From Paenibacillus silagei (GTDB taxonomy: Bacteria; Bacillota; Bacilli; Paenibacillales; Paenibacillaceae): 64,000 nt of DNA. This document shows, piece by piece, positions 16,496-25,087 of this stretch. Position numbers and translations under genes: made by a program. The stretch spans positions 244,658-308,657 of the forward strand of contig NZ_JAGGLV010000007.1 in assembly GCF_017874735.1 (NCBI RefSeq), given 5' to 3'. A model generated the notes under the pieces. It searched no databases, was not told where the DNA came from, and saw nothing but the letters and a program-made list of their open reading frames with translations. Positions within the stretch are counted from its first letter, which is position 1; every line of letters starts with the position of its first letter.

Positions 16496-18067
16496 TTATG
16501 CGGGATCAGCATCAAGGATATTTGAAAAGTAGTTATTTACATCAATATCACTATCTATCTTATTTATTAACGTATTCAAACTCTCTTCAAAAAGTAAAAT
16601 TTTTATTGAATCATATCGATCATACTGCTTATCGAATCTTTTACATACAACTTGATCTAGTTTGAGCTCTTTTTCTCGAAGCTTCTTTTTACATTCACGA
16701 GCAGCTGTATAACTAAAATCAATAACGGTGTAGTAGTAACCATTATCGAAGCCCCAATACCAGTTATATGAATTGTGTTGTAGCACTCGCTTAAAGAAAA
16801 AGATAAGAATATCATTGCTAATTGAATTGTCAACGCTTATAACAGCACGATCAATAGTGGTTCTCAGCATTGCGTACAGTGTGGCGGCAACGCAATCATA
16901 TGAGTAATAAAGGGGAGAACCGTGTCTTTGGGGAGAACCTTTAGCAACAGATATAAAATCAACATAACGATTATATCTTTTTGGTTCAATCGCTAAATAA
17001 GGTAATACACTTTCTAAAACATCTTTTGTAAACATACTGCTAAAAAGATTAGCTTTACTATTACGCAGTTGATTAGATACATCTTTTTGGGCAATTTGGT
17101 ATGAGCTAATTGTTTTAATACAATTACTAAAAATCTGAATACATGCTGGGACGTAAAACTTGTAATAGTTAGATTCCTTAGCGGTTGAAAATGCTAAAGA
17201 ATTGATATAAGGAACATTGTTGATACGACATTCTTTCATAACTTCCTGGACGGGCTCAATTAATTCTAAATGTTCTTCACACACGTCTGCATACAGACGT
17301 CTAATCGAGCAGTCACGGCTTTTATTAAATTTGATCAATCTTAATAAATAATCATCTGCTGTATCGGCAGAAGCTATGTTAACTTCATCTTCATTGATCG
17401 CATGTTTTCCTATGAATAAGACGGGTAAATGTTTATAATCCTGACAGACTTTAATCAACCCCTGTAATATTACAGGCGAAGGTGTTTCATTTTTCCCTAC
17501 TATAATGATAGCGTCTGCACCAGCAAATGGGATTACCCTCTCTATGTCATCCTGGTCCCCAAGACCTCGAGTATCAACAATTCTTAATACATCAATATCA
17601 TTTATATTCATTTGAGAATATAATTCTTTGTTCGCAGGAACTTCCATTGTTATGCGATTAAAAAATGCATTGGGGGTATTAATAATTGTGAAAACTTCCT
17701 TAAGTGATTTACCATTTAAATACTGTATAGCGTAGTCATTTACAATTTGTTCATATTTATCGTTAGATCGTTCTATTTTTTGAAAATCTTCAATATTTCT
17801 TAGGAATGATTCAAATCCAGCGTCTCCAAAAGGATCGAGGTCAGAATCTTTAGAGTATTTAATATTGCAAAAAACGGAATTAACTTTTATAGATTTATAA
17901 TCACCGAAAAGATATTCAATAGTCACTTTTGTAGTGCCTGCATGCCCATCACTGGATGAGGCATATTTCAACTGTTGCGGAGATTCTGCCAAATGTCGGA
18001 TGAGTGTGCTTTTCCCACAACCCGACTCTCCTATAAAAACTATTTTGACTTCTTGCTGTTTATCCAC
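16496..18067 (-). CDS. Large P-loop GTPase-like protein of unknown function
   Basis: 523 residues. The N-terminal half is a GTPase domain: G1 GESGCGKS (about residues 13-20), a Thr-rich switch (HAGTTKVT), and G3 DTRGLGD. A degenerate G4 (FIGKHAIN in place of NKxD) and a G5-like STAK follow. The C-terminal half is helical with no known domain that I recognise; no membrane helix is clear. GTG at 18067 is preceded by GGAGG with 8 bases between. Setting (defence island beside CBASS) suggests an anti-phage or stress GTPase, perhaps dynamin- or septin-like, but that is inference from location. The coding sequence is AT-rich like the CBASS genes, unlike the chromosome. Confidence 0.7.
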   Translation of the reverse strand: MDKQQEVKIVFIGESGCGKSTLIRHLAESPQQLKYASSSDGHAGTTKVTIEYLFGDYKSIKVNSVFCNIKYSKDSDLDPFGDAGFESFLRNIEDFQKIERSNDKYEQIVNDYAIQYLNGKSLKEVFTIINTPNAFFNRITMEVPANKELYSQMNINDIDVLRIVDTRGLGDQDDIERVIPFAGADAIIIVGKNETPSPVILQGLIKVCQDYKHLPVLFIGKHAINEDEVNIASADTADDYLLRLIKFNKSRDCSIRRLYADVCEEHLELIEPVQEVMKECRINNVPYINSLAFSTAKESNYYKFYVPACIQIFSNCIKTISSYQIAQKDVSNQLRNSKANLFSSMFTKDVLESVLPYLAIEPKRYNRYVDFISVAKGSPQRHGSPLYYSYDCVAATLYAMLRTTIDRAVISVDNSISNDILIFFFKRVLQHNSYNWYWGFDNGYYYTVIDFSYTAARECKKKLREKELKLDQVVCKRFDKQYDRYDSIKILLFEESLNTLINKIDSDIDVNNYFSNILDADPA

Positions 18068-18930
18068 TCAGCATGCCTCCAGAATTATTAGAATAATAGT
18101 TCGATTTTTCAAAATAACTGAATAAAATTCCATTTTAACTATATCATGACAATCAAAGCGTTGTATATTGTAATTCTTTATTGATTCTTCAGTTTAATTG
18201 TTGAATGTGCGAAATTGAAGCTGGATTCTCTTAAGCATAGACGATTTACGAGTTAGGATGACCTGAAGTTGATTCGGTGTATGCTTGTTAACTTGTGAAG
18301 CAACAAATAGCCTATCTCTATATGAAGTAGCCTCAGTCTCACCATTTCCCAGCGCTTGGAAAGCAAGGCTGCTTTGAGCGATACAAAGAAGCCAAGGCCT
18401 ACATTGGTGGTTATGCCGGTCAGCACCCGCTACAATTTCATGGAGTGAAAGCTTCGTGCTGCATATGCGGAGGACGATGTAAGATCCGTCTCCCCAGAGT
18501 CGTTCGATTATGGGAGGACGGAATGGCTGGGAAAATGGTTGGGAGGACGGCCTTTAGCCCATTGGGAACGGGTTTAAGAGCTTTCGTCCTCCCAGTCTCC
18601 CTAAAGAAGAACAGAAGAAAAACGGAACAATCAAGAAAGGGACAAGTGCACAATTTCGGAAAGGCAAAAAGCTGGGAGGCTGGGAGGATGATATATATAT
18701 TATTTTATTTTAAAGTTGTTGTTACCTTGTTCTAGCTCATTTTGGTTTGTAACTCCCGTCATATCTCCCATAGGTCTCCCAACCTCCTAACCCTAAATCC
18801 TGCAAAGCGAGAGGAAACATCATTGTTACCTCGCAGAAAGTGCTTTCTCCTGCTTGAGGTTGATTCCTTGTTGACTTGAGATACTTCTTGGCACTCTGTA
18901 CGAACCTTACATCGCTATAATCCCAGCACA
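18068..18930. other. Gene-poor right arm of the island
   Basis: About 860 bases. The frame from about 18370 (RYKEAKAYIGGYAGQHPLQF) looks like a worn protein fragment that I cannot place. The second half holds repeated TGGGAGG motifs. No intact gene is supported. Confidence 0.5.
18511..18687. repeat. Cluster of TGGGAGG direct and inverted repeats
   Basis: TGGGAGGACGG occurs at 18511-18521 and 18540-18550. Its inverse CGTCCTCCCA lies at 18585-18594, and two more TGGGAGG copies at 18673-18687. CTCCCA copies recur near 18764-18780. The first copies can fold with the inverted one. Confidence 0.6.
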
Positions 18931-18957
18931 AAGAGCCCGCATCTGACGCGGGCTCTT
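18931..18957 (-). terminator. Terminator of the sulfurtransferase gene
   Basis: AAGAGCCCGC (18931-18940) and GCGGGCTCTT (18948-18957), loop of 7, five bases past the stop. It lies on the island side of the attachment core. Confidence 0.88.
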
Positions 18958-18962
18958 AACCG

Positions 18963-19859
18963 TTACTCTTTCCCAGTGGCGATAGCGTTCTGCTCATAAC
19001 TAATCCAGTCACTCCAGCTCCCCGCATACAGCCGTACATTCTTGAATCCGGCCTTCTCCAGCGCCAGAATATTCGGGCAGGCTGTTACACCGGAGCCGCA
19101 GTAGACGATGATCTCACGGTCTTTGTCCAGTCCGGCAAAATGTTCTTCAAGCTGCTCCGCACTCCTCCAGCTACCGTCGAGATTTTGCGTGTCTTTCCAG
19201 AAGTAGTTGACCGCACCAGGGATATGCCCGCCGACCGGGTCCAGGGTCTCATTCTGGCCGTGATAGCGGTCATTGGCCCGGGAATCGATCAGCACGGGAA
19301 GAACAGGCACGGCAGACGCAACGTTGACGTCACTCTCAGACTCAGCGCCAGCATTACTAACTGTCTTCTCCGATACCTCGCGCACCTCCTCAACTCCCGC
19401 CAGCATCTGCGGCTGAACATTAGCTGTAAAGGTACTAGGCACCCGCACCGGCTGATGATCCGTCACCGGATATTTACCCTCTTTCCACTGACTGAAGCCG
19501 CCCTCCAGAATGAATACCTGCTCATGCCCCAGGTAACGCAGCAGCCACCACAGACGGGCGGCGTTCATGCCGTTCTCATCGTCGTAGGCGACAATGCGAG
19601 TATCATTACCGATTCCGAGCTTGCTGAGCCGTGCAGCCAGCACTTCAGGGTCAGGCAGGGGATGGCGACCGCCATGCTCGCTCACCGGAGAGGACAGATC
19701 CAGTTTCAGATCCAGATAGATCGCGCCCGGAATATGCTCTTGTTCATAGCTGTCTCTGCCGGCCTTAGGCTGGCCTAATGTGAACCGGCAGTCTACGATG
19801 GTCTGTTCCGGCTCGTAGAGTCTGGCGAGCAGCCAGCGTTTGCTAACGGTTGCGTCCAT
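18963..19859 (-). CDS. Sulfurtransferase (thiosulfate/3-mercaptopyruvate type), two rhodanese domains
   Basis: 298 residues. The N-terminal rhodanese domain lacks the active cysteine (YDDENGMNAARLWW). The C-terminal domain has the catalytic loop CGSGVTA with Cys254, which would carry the persulfide in transfer of sulfur from thiosulfate or mercaptopyruvate to an acceptor. The segment between the domains contains a Ser/Val-rich insert (around VSNAGAESESDVN) longer than usual. The last residues (EQNAIATGKE) are supplied by the genomic island, since the att core encodes SWSDWISYE. The gene therefore stays intact after integration, the usual outcome for islands that target gene 3' ends. Confidence 0.9.
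   Translation of the reverse strand: MDATVSKRWLLARLYEPEQTIVDCRFTLGQPKAGRDSYEQEHIPGAIYLDLKLDLSSPVSEHGGRHPLPDPEVLAARLSKLGIGNDTRIVAYDDENGMNAARLWWLLRYLGHEQVFILEGGFSQWKEGKYPVTDHQPVRVPSTFTANVQPQMLAGVEEVREVSEKTVSNAGAESESDVNVASAVPVLPVLIDSRANDRYHGQNETLDPVGGHIPGAVNYFWKDTQNLDGSWRSAEQLEEHFAGLDKDREIIVYCGSGVTACPNILALEKAGFKNVRLYAGSWSDWISYEQNAIATGKE
18994..19019. repeat. Putative attachment site, right (att core)
   Basis: The matching copy of 10158-10183, 25 of 26 bases identical, same orientation. It encodes SWSDWISYE of the sulfurtransferase. Confidence 0.72.
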
Positions 19860-20021
19860 ATGTATCCCATCCTTTGCTTGTATTGTATGGATTACATTAT
19901 AGCGGATAATCAGGCATTCCGCATATTATTGAAGTGGTGCAAGCATAGGCTTATCAGGTCAGGAGTGATCGTGATAGTGAGCGGGCTGCTATTCTGTACA
20001 GTTTTACCAGAAACAAAAAAA

Positions 20022-20040
20022 GCTCAGGACTCGCCTGAGC
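20022..20040 (-). terminator. Terminator of the 131-residue gene
   Basis: GCTCAGG (20022-20028) pairs with CCTGAGC (20034-20040). On the minus strand it is followed by a run of seven T. Confidence 0.88.
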
Positions 20041-20052
20041 AATGAAATGAAG

Positions 20053-20448
20053 TTAACTAAGGACGGGACCGATGATGTTCCAGTCTCCGAATGGATATAC
20101 CTGATCAAACACTATGAATCCGGCTGCATCCCGGGCTACTGCGTATAGCGAGATGTCGTTCACGAATCCGGGAGCACCAGGTGAAGAAACGGTGATACTG
20201 TAATTGGCCACTGTCGTTGGTATGATGAGCGTAACCACACCATTTGGAGCGGCAATCCCGAACGTTGTTGTGAAATTCAGAGTTTCAGCTATCCCCTCCG
20301 GGCCGGAATCTGCGACACTGTAAGCATTGACTACAATAGGTTCCAGCCTTGCAACGGTTGTGTTGGTGATTCGAAGCTCGACGAATTGCGATATTACTGT
20401 TCCGGTAGGCTCAAGGTTGGGCACTGCACCGATAGTATAAATTGGCAT
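20053..20448 (-). CDS. Hypothetical beta-rich protein, 131 residues
   Basis: Unrecognised. No signal peptide or membrane helix. The protein is rich in Val, Thr, Ile and Asn, with the alternating pattern of a beta sandwich (LRITNTTVARLEPIVVNAYS and TLIIPTTVANYSITVSS). AAAGGAGG precedes the ATG at good distance and a strong terminator follows, so it is a real single-gene unit. The unrelated-looking but similarly built protein at 31789-32211 also lacks an export signal. Proteins of this kind in spore formers are sometimes spore-surface components, but nothing here proves that. Confidence 0.75.
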   Translation of the reverse strand: MPIYTIGAVPNLEPTGTVISQFVELRITNTTVARLEPIVVNAYSVADSGPEGIAETLNFTTTFGIAAPNGVVTLIIPTTVANYSITVSSPGAPGFVNDISLYAVARDAAGFIVFDQVYPFGDWNIIGPVLS

Positions 20449-20653
20449 TTGGAAGTCCTCCTTTTCTCTTGATACAGTAATATATGTAAATCTGATAGTT
20501 TGTTTTGTAAAATTGTCTTTTGCAGCTAAAAAAGGCGACTGGATCAGAGGCTAGCGAACCGCCCTAATCCTAGTAGATTTGACATAGCCGTACCCGGATT
20601 CTACAATTGCTTCTGAACCTAATAGAAAGGGGCATAAGCCTACGGAAGCTATA

Positions 20654-21589
20654 GTGAGTCAGGTCTGGCCTGAATGGAAGGGCACGCTGCGCAAGCGGAG
20701 CGGAGGATGGAATAATACAACGTATTTCGTGGAGAGCGGGGAACGCCGCGCTGTGCTGCGTATCTATGACACCCATAAGGACAGGAACAAAATAGAATTT
20801 GAACATACGGTGCTGCTGAAGCTGGCCGCTGCGGGTCTGCCGTTCAGTACACCTCTTCCGATCCGTACTGCCAGTGGAGAGACCTTGGTTCAACTTGAAG
20901 AGAGCGGGAAATTTGCTTGCTTGTTTGTTTATATTGAAGGGCAATCCCCGTCCGGGCAAGCTGCGGATTACTATGAGTCTTTTGGAGAAGCGGCAGGCAT
21001 CTTGTCCGCTGCACTGGCTGAGATAGATACGGGCATCCCGTCCGTATACCGTCCATACTACGAGCTGCGGACCTCCTATCCGCTATGCACCCGTGAAGCG
21101 CTGCATGGTCTGGTGACGGACCCGCCCGAGTCTCTGAAGGAGCTGCTGCCGGAGCTGACCCTATTAGTGGATGCCTACGACAATGTGGCTGACTCGCTGG
21201 AACAGCTTCAGAGCCTGCCGCATCAGCTGGTGCACGGCGATCTGAACGCTTCCAATCTGCTGGTGGATGGAGCGGATACCGCCCGGGTGACAGCGCTGCT
21301 GGATTTTGAATTTTGCACCCGGGATTTACGGGTTATGGATGCTGCTGTGATTCTGTCGGCCTTGCTCAGTCATGAGGACTCGGAGCGGATCATCCGTGAT
21401 TTCTGGCGGGGTTATAACCGCAGGGTTACGCTGACTCCTGAGGAACTGGCGGCGATTCCGGTGCTCATGCTCCTGCGTAAGATAGACGTATTCCTGCATT
21501 TCGCCACCCGTTACTGGGAAGGAACGGATGAGGTGAATGTCCTGCAGCAGCAGGTCCGTGAGCTGGCGGCAGAGGTAGCTGCGATGTAG
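20654..21589 (+). CDS. APH-fold phosphotransferase (aminoglycoside/choline kinase-like)
   Basis: 311 residues of the phosphotransferase enzyme family. The catalytic loop is HGDLNASNLL (about residue 196) and the metal-binding motif is LLDFEF. The N-terminal lobe has the nucleotide-binding strands (RSGGWNNTTYFVE). The family phosphorylates small hydroxyl compounds such as aminoglycosides, choline or homoserine using ATP. The substrate cannot be read from the sequence and resistance should not be assumed. A GTG at 20654 is the likely start, with GGAAG upstream. It faces another kinase of the same fold on the opposite strand. Confidence 0.85.
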   Translation: MSQVWPEWKGTLRKRSGGWNNTTYFVESGERRAVLRIYDTHKDRNKIEFEHTVLLKLAAAGLPFSTPLPIRTASGETLVQLEESGKFACLFVYIEGQSPSGQAADYYESFGEAAGILSAALAEIDTGIPSVYRPYYELRTSYPLCTREALHGLVTDPPESLKELLPELTLLVDAYDNVADSLEQLQSLPHQLVHGDLNASNLLVDGADTARVTALLDFEFCTRDLRVMDAAVILSALLSHEDSERIIRDFWRGYNRRVTLTPEELAAIPVLMLLRKIDVFLHFATRYWEGTDEVNVLQQQVRELAAEVAAM

Positions 21590-21629
21590 GCGGGAAGCTG
21601 TATGGAACTTGCACTGCCTTCAAGCTTCC

Positions 21630-22586
21630 CTACAGGAAAAGCTGCTGATTATGTATTCTTTTCATGAGCTCTCTGCCGGATCGGACGACGTCAGGCTGAT
21701 GATTGTGAGTACCCCAGCAGATATCGCCGAGGGCCATTTTGATGCAGCATATTTGTATTTCAGCAGACTGGTCCTTAAGCACTTCAGGTCCATACCCTGC
21801 AAAATAGGAATCTCTGGCTGATGGATGATCTATGAAATATCTGGCGAACAGAATGGAGAAGTTGTCCACAGCCAGCCCCCACAGCATATTCTCGAAGTCA
21901 ATCATTCCTGTCAAAATACCCTGGTCATCCACCAGCCAGTTGCCTGGTGTGGAGTCCCAGCTAATAGGAACAGGTCTGCTATGCCGGAATACATGAACGT
22001 TCTGAAGTGCCCATTCGGTTAACCTTATTTCATAGGCCTGCAGTAACCCCTCAACAACACACCGAGAAGTTAAGTCCTGAATTGCATCAGCAACATACTG
22101 CACCGGGTCAGCATGGTGACTTAGCTCTATCGGATTTCCGTATTGATCGGGGCGGCCGAACCAGCGGCCTGTCTGCGATAGATGCAGAATCTTTGTTAAC
22201 TCACCAGCCTTATAAAAAGCAGCTTTAGCAGCACTTGGGTTTAGTGCCGTCTCTCTCATAATGAACCCGTCGATTGCTGTAATTAATATAGCCTGCCAGC
22301 CCTCCCCCTCGTAAGCAGCTATTAACTCAGGTACATACGGCTTCAAGTGACCTACCCAATGCTGATAGGCATAAACCTCAGGATGCCATCTCTGTTTGCG
22401 GCTGTAGGTTTTTAAGTAATAACATTTAGAGTCCTGATCGGATTGCAGCTTCCAGACCCCGGTTCTCACACTATTCAGCCTGTAGTTTCCCAAGACCTGA
22501 AAGCTGCCAATGTCGGACTGAACCTGCTCATACAACGCTGTTGGATGGATATCCAGTGGCTTCATATTCTGTTGGTCCTCCTTCAA
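21630..22586 (-). CDS. APH-fold phosphotransferase, divergent
   Basis: 318 residues, same fold as the convergent neighbour. The Brenner motif is altered to WDSTPGNWLV: the catalytic Asp and the metal-binding Asn are kept but His-Gly is replaced. The DFG-like motif is MIDFEN. GGAGG precedes the ATG. Only 40 bases separate the two convergent stop codons. The two proteins are too different to be a recent duplication. Substrate unknown. Confidence 0.82.
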   Translation of the reverse strand: MKEDQQNMKPLDIHPTALYEQVQSDIGSFQVLGNYRLNSVRTGVWKLQSDQDSKCYYLKTYSRKQRWHPEVYAYQHWVGHLKPYVPELIAAYEGEGWQAILITAIDGFIMRETALNPSAAKAAFYKAGELTKILHLSQTGRWFGRPDQYGNPIELSHHADPVQYVADAIQDLTSRCVVEGLLQAYEIRLTEWALQNVHVFRHSRPVPISWDSTPGNWLVDDQGILTGMIDFENMLWGLAVDNFSILFARYFIDHPSARDSYFAGYGPEVLKDQSAEIQICCIKMALGDICWGTHNHQPDVVRSGRELMKRIHNQQLFL

Positions 22587-22654
22587 AATTAGTTTTATTC
22601 ACTATTTTACAATAATATCCTATCATAGGAAGTTCACTAATCCAAAGTCATACC

Positions 22655-22700
22655 AAACAGGGCACTCTCCGGCTGGGCGATACCAGAGGGTGCCCTGTTT
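22655..22700 (-). terminator. Terminator of the crystallin-like gene
   Basis: AAACAGGGCAC (22655-22665) pairs with GTGCCCTGTTT (22690-22700); inner TCT/AGA extends the stem. Confidence 0.85.
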
Positions 22701-22715
22701 CACGTGCCTATTCTG

Positions 22716-23087
22716 TTAGATTAAGCGGTAGCCTGCAGGAAGATCCCCGCTGCTGCGGATACGGCGGATCTGGTCCAGCGTCAGTCTCTGGTTGGTAGAG
22801 ATGATCGATTCTACGTCATTGCCGGAAATGAAGTCATCCAGATCACGGATGCTGTGGTTGCCGCGAAGCACGCGGAAGCTGCCTCTGAACCGGGTTGTGC
22901 TGAACAGGACGAGCGTAGCATTGCTGCTGGTTGAGAAGAAGCGGAGGCTTTCGATGCCATCCAGAATATTGTCCGTATCGCGGATACCGAGATTGCCTCT
23001 GTAGATTCTGCTTCTTCCCCGGAAGTTTTCTTCGCTGTACACCGTTAGTCTTGGATAAGTCTGAGAGATATGAACCTCTTTATTCAT
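22716..23087 (-). CDS. Beta/gamma-crystallin-like protein
   Basis: 123 residues with two Greek-key-like repeats: LTVYSEENFRGRSRIYRGN (about 14-32) and LVLFSTTRFRGSFRVLRGN (about 59-77). Each is followed by an Ile-Arg-Asp stretch and a GIESLRF or DVESIIS strand. The pattern Y/F-x-x-x-x-F-x-G is that of beta/gamma crystallins, which in bacteria often bind calcium and serve as stress or spore-coat proteins. No signal peptide, so intracellular or released by lysis. AGGAGG precedes the ATG. The calcium-site sequence (N/D-N/D-x-x-S/T-S) is not clear, so binding is unproven. Confidence 0.75.
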   Translation of the reverse strand: MNKEVHISQTYPRLTVYSEENFRGRSRIYRGNLGIRDTDNILDGIESLRFFSTSSNATLVLFSTTRFRGSFRVLRGNHSIRDLDDFISGNDVESIISTNQRLTLDQIRRIRSSGDLPAGYRLI

Positions 23088-23240
23088 GTGTATTCCTCCT
23101 TGCAGCGGTTTTTGGCAAAAGCAGCACGTACTGCCAGCTGCAATACTATTCTATGTATGCTGATAGAGATTGGTATGGTTAGAACCCCTGCACGGATAGC
23201 CTGTTTACACAGTGCTTCAGGAAATTTTTCACAAACCTGC

Positions 23241-23282
23241 TTTACAAATCGAAATACCTAGTGTACTATTTAACTAACACAC
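23241..23282 (+). promoter_or_regulatory. Promoter and GntR-like operator of the YtrA-type operon
   Basis: TTTACA (23241-23246), a 17-base spacer and TACTAT (23264-23269). Overlapping the -10 is the near-palindrome GTGTACTA-N6-TAACACAC (23261-23282), similar in form to the sites bound by YtrA-family repressors. The repressor gene lies in the operon. Confidence 0.6.
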
Positions 23283-23373
23283 CAATACAACATTAAAAAT
23301 ACACATGTTCCAGCTTAGCAACAACCCGTGGAATTAATACTCCACCTATACCGATCCGCACAAGGAGGCTGTC

Positions 23374-24348
23374 ATGAATTCAACCGCTCATAATGTTCAG
23401 GAGCCGTCAGGCCCTGCGCAAGAACAAACCGTACTGGAAATGCAAGGCGTCAGCAAATTGATAAAAGGGAAGGCCATTGTAGATAATCTAAGCTTCAAGA
23501 TCCATAAGGGAGAGATTGTCGGGCTGCTGGGACCGAACGGCGCCGGCAAAACAACCACCATCCGGATGATGACCGGACTGATCCGCATGAGCGGAGGGGA
23601 TGTTCTGATTCATGGACACAGCATCCGGAAGGAATTCAAGCAGGCGATCTCACAGATCGGGGCGATCATTGAGAATCCTGAGTTCTATCCGCATATGACC
23701 GGGTACGACAACCTGCTGCAATATTTACGCATGAGTGATGGAGCCGGGGTATCACGGATCAAGGAGGTCGTGGAGCTGGTGGGGCTGCAGGAGGCGATGA
23801 ACAAGAAGGTTCGGGCCTACTCCCTCGGTATGCGCCAGCGTCTGGGGATTGCTCAGGCCTTGCTCCACTCGCCGAAGCTGCTCATTCTGGATGAGCCGAC
23901 TAACGGGCTGGACCCCGCCGGCATCCGGGAGATGCGCGACTATATGCGGAGAATAGCAGAGGTAGAGGGCATTGCCATTCTAATCTCCAGTCATATGCTG
24001 GCCGAGATTGAACAGATCTGCCACCGCGCGGTGGTCATTCAGAACGGGAAGCTTGTAACGGTGACACAGCTTACGGAAGTACCGGAGGCGCGTAGTGAGG
24101 TAGCACTTACGATCCGGGTAGATAAGCTTGAAGCTGCACGGACTGTGGCCGGAGCCTTGCAGGGCGTTAAGGTCACTGGAGCGGATGAAGCTCATTTCGA
24201 GCTGCATGTACAGCTGCCGGATGGAGCCGTACCGGAGCTGGTGGCGGCACTTAGCGAAGCTAAGGTCGGGATATACCGGATTACTGAGAATAGACAAAGT
24301 CTGGAAGAGGATTTCCTGAAATGGACAGGGGGCAACCGCATTGCGTAA
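23374..24348 (+). CDS. ABC transporter ATP-binding protein (BcrA-like)
   Basis: 324 residues. Walker A GPNGAGKTTT, signature SLGMRQRLG, Walker B LLILDEPTNGLDP and the switch His (SSHML) are all present. A C-terminal extension (about 225-324) is typical of the lantibiotic/bacitracin exporter branch. It should energise the permease that overlaps its 3' end by 8 bases. AAGGAGG precedes the ATG. First gene of a five-gene operon whose GntR member is the likely regulator. A role in handling cell-envelope-active peptides is inferred from relatives. Confidence 0.9.
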   Translation: MNSTAHNVQEPSGPAQEQTVLEMQGVSKLIKGKAIVDNLSFKIHKGEIVGLLGPNGAGKTTTIRMMTGLIRMSGGDVLIHGHSIRKEFKQAISQIGAIIENPEFYPHMTGYDNLLQYLRMSDGAGVSRIKEVVELVGLQEAMNKKVRAYSLGMRQRLGIAQALLHSPKLLILDEPTNGLDPAGIREMRDYMRRIAEVEGIAILISSHMLAEIEQICHRAVVIQNGKLVTVTQLTEVPEARSEVALTIRVDKLEAARTVAGALQGVKVTGADEAHFELHVQLPDGAVPELVAALSEAKVGIYRITENRQSLEEDFLKWTGGNRIA

Positions 24349-25087
24349 ATTTAATCTGCTTGTGCTGAATGAATGGCTCAAAATATCGAAGAAACGCAGC
24401 AATATCATTCCTTATGTCATCCTGCTGGTGCTGTCGCTGGCAGTGGGCTATATGACTCGTACATTTGCCGCAGATATGTATGCTTCAGCGGCAGATTTTA
24501 CAGCGGATTCCCTTCAGCCCAGAGGCATTGGTCAGCTTCTGGCCATTCTGGTGATCGTCGGGACGGCGGGGATTGTATCCAGGGAATACAGCCAGGGGAC
24601 GATCAAATTTCTGCTGATCCGTGCCCGCAGCCGCACGGCGATTCTGGCCTCCAAATATGTAACTGTACTGCTTTATACACTTAGCATGCAGGTAGTTGCG
24701 ACGGTGGGGCTTTTCCTCTCAGGAGCGGTATTCTTCGGACTCAGCGGAGGGGAAGCGGGAATCGGTGAGATCCTAACCTCGCTGCTGTATTCAACTGTGT
24801 ACTGCACCGTCTACGCTACGATCGGCTTCATGCTGGGGATTCTGACAAAATCGACTGGCGTAACCATTGGAGCAACCATCTTCGCCACCACCATCGACAA
24901 GCTGGTCATTTCCCGTGAGTTCTACAAATATGTGCTGTTCCCTAATCTTAATCTCGCAGCCTACAAGGATGGCGGTGCGCCGATGCAGGGAATGACACTA
25001 ACCTTCTCCATTATCCTGCTGTGCATATACATGACGCTGTTCCTGCTTGCAGGCTTCGCCGTCTTCAGACGCAGGGATGTTGCTTGA
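24341..25087 (+). CDS. ABC-2 type permease
   Basis: 248 residues with about six membrane helices (e.g. PYVILLVLSLAVGY, LLAILVIVGTAGIV and LTFSIILLCIYMTLFLLAG at the end) and the motif REYSQGTIKFLL, common in ABC-2 permeases. It starts with TTG inside the ATPase gene, so the two are translationally coupled. It is the partner of the preceding ATPase. Confidence 0.87.
   Translation: MRKFNLLVLNEWLKISKKRSNIIPYVILLVLSLAVGYMTRTFAADMYASAADFTADSLQPRGIGQLLAILVIVGTAGIVSREYSQGTIKFLLIRARSRTAILASKYVTVLLYTLSMQVVATVGLFLSGAVFFGLSGGEAGIGEILTSLLYSTVYCTVYATIGFMLGILTKSTGVTIGATIFATTIDKLVISREFYKYVLFPNLNLAAYKDGGAPMQGMTLTFSIILLCIYMTLFLLAGFAVFRRRDVA

Larger units (their letters stand above)
10158..19019. mobile_element. 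Genomic island integrated in the sulfurtransferase 3' end
   Basis: The segment lies between direct repeats located at the 3' end of a coding gene, the usual target of tyrosine-integrase islands. It contains a truncated integrase (11438-12253), an integrase remnant (14590-14690), a CBASS operon, a recombinase-like gene and a GTPase gene. Several of its genes are AT-rich compared with the flanking chromosome (for example 12.3-18 kb). The element supplies a replacement tail for the target gene, while the original tail sits outside at 10127-10157. No transfer or replication genes were recognised and the integrase lacks its N terminus, so it is probably immobile now. Confidence 0.7.

Noticed and set aside
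20654..22586. Aminoglycoside resistance genes
   Set aside because: Both proteins have the APH fold, but that fold covers many kinases; nothing specific to antibiotic-modifying members is visible.
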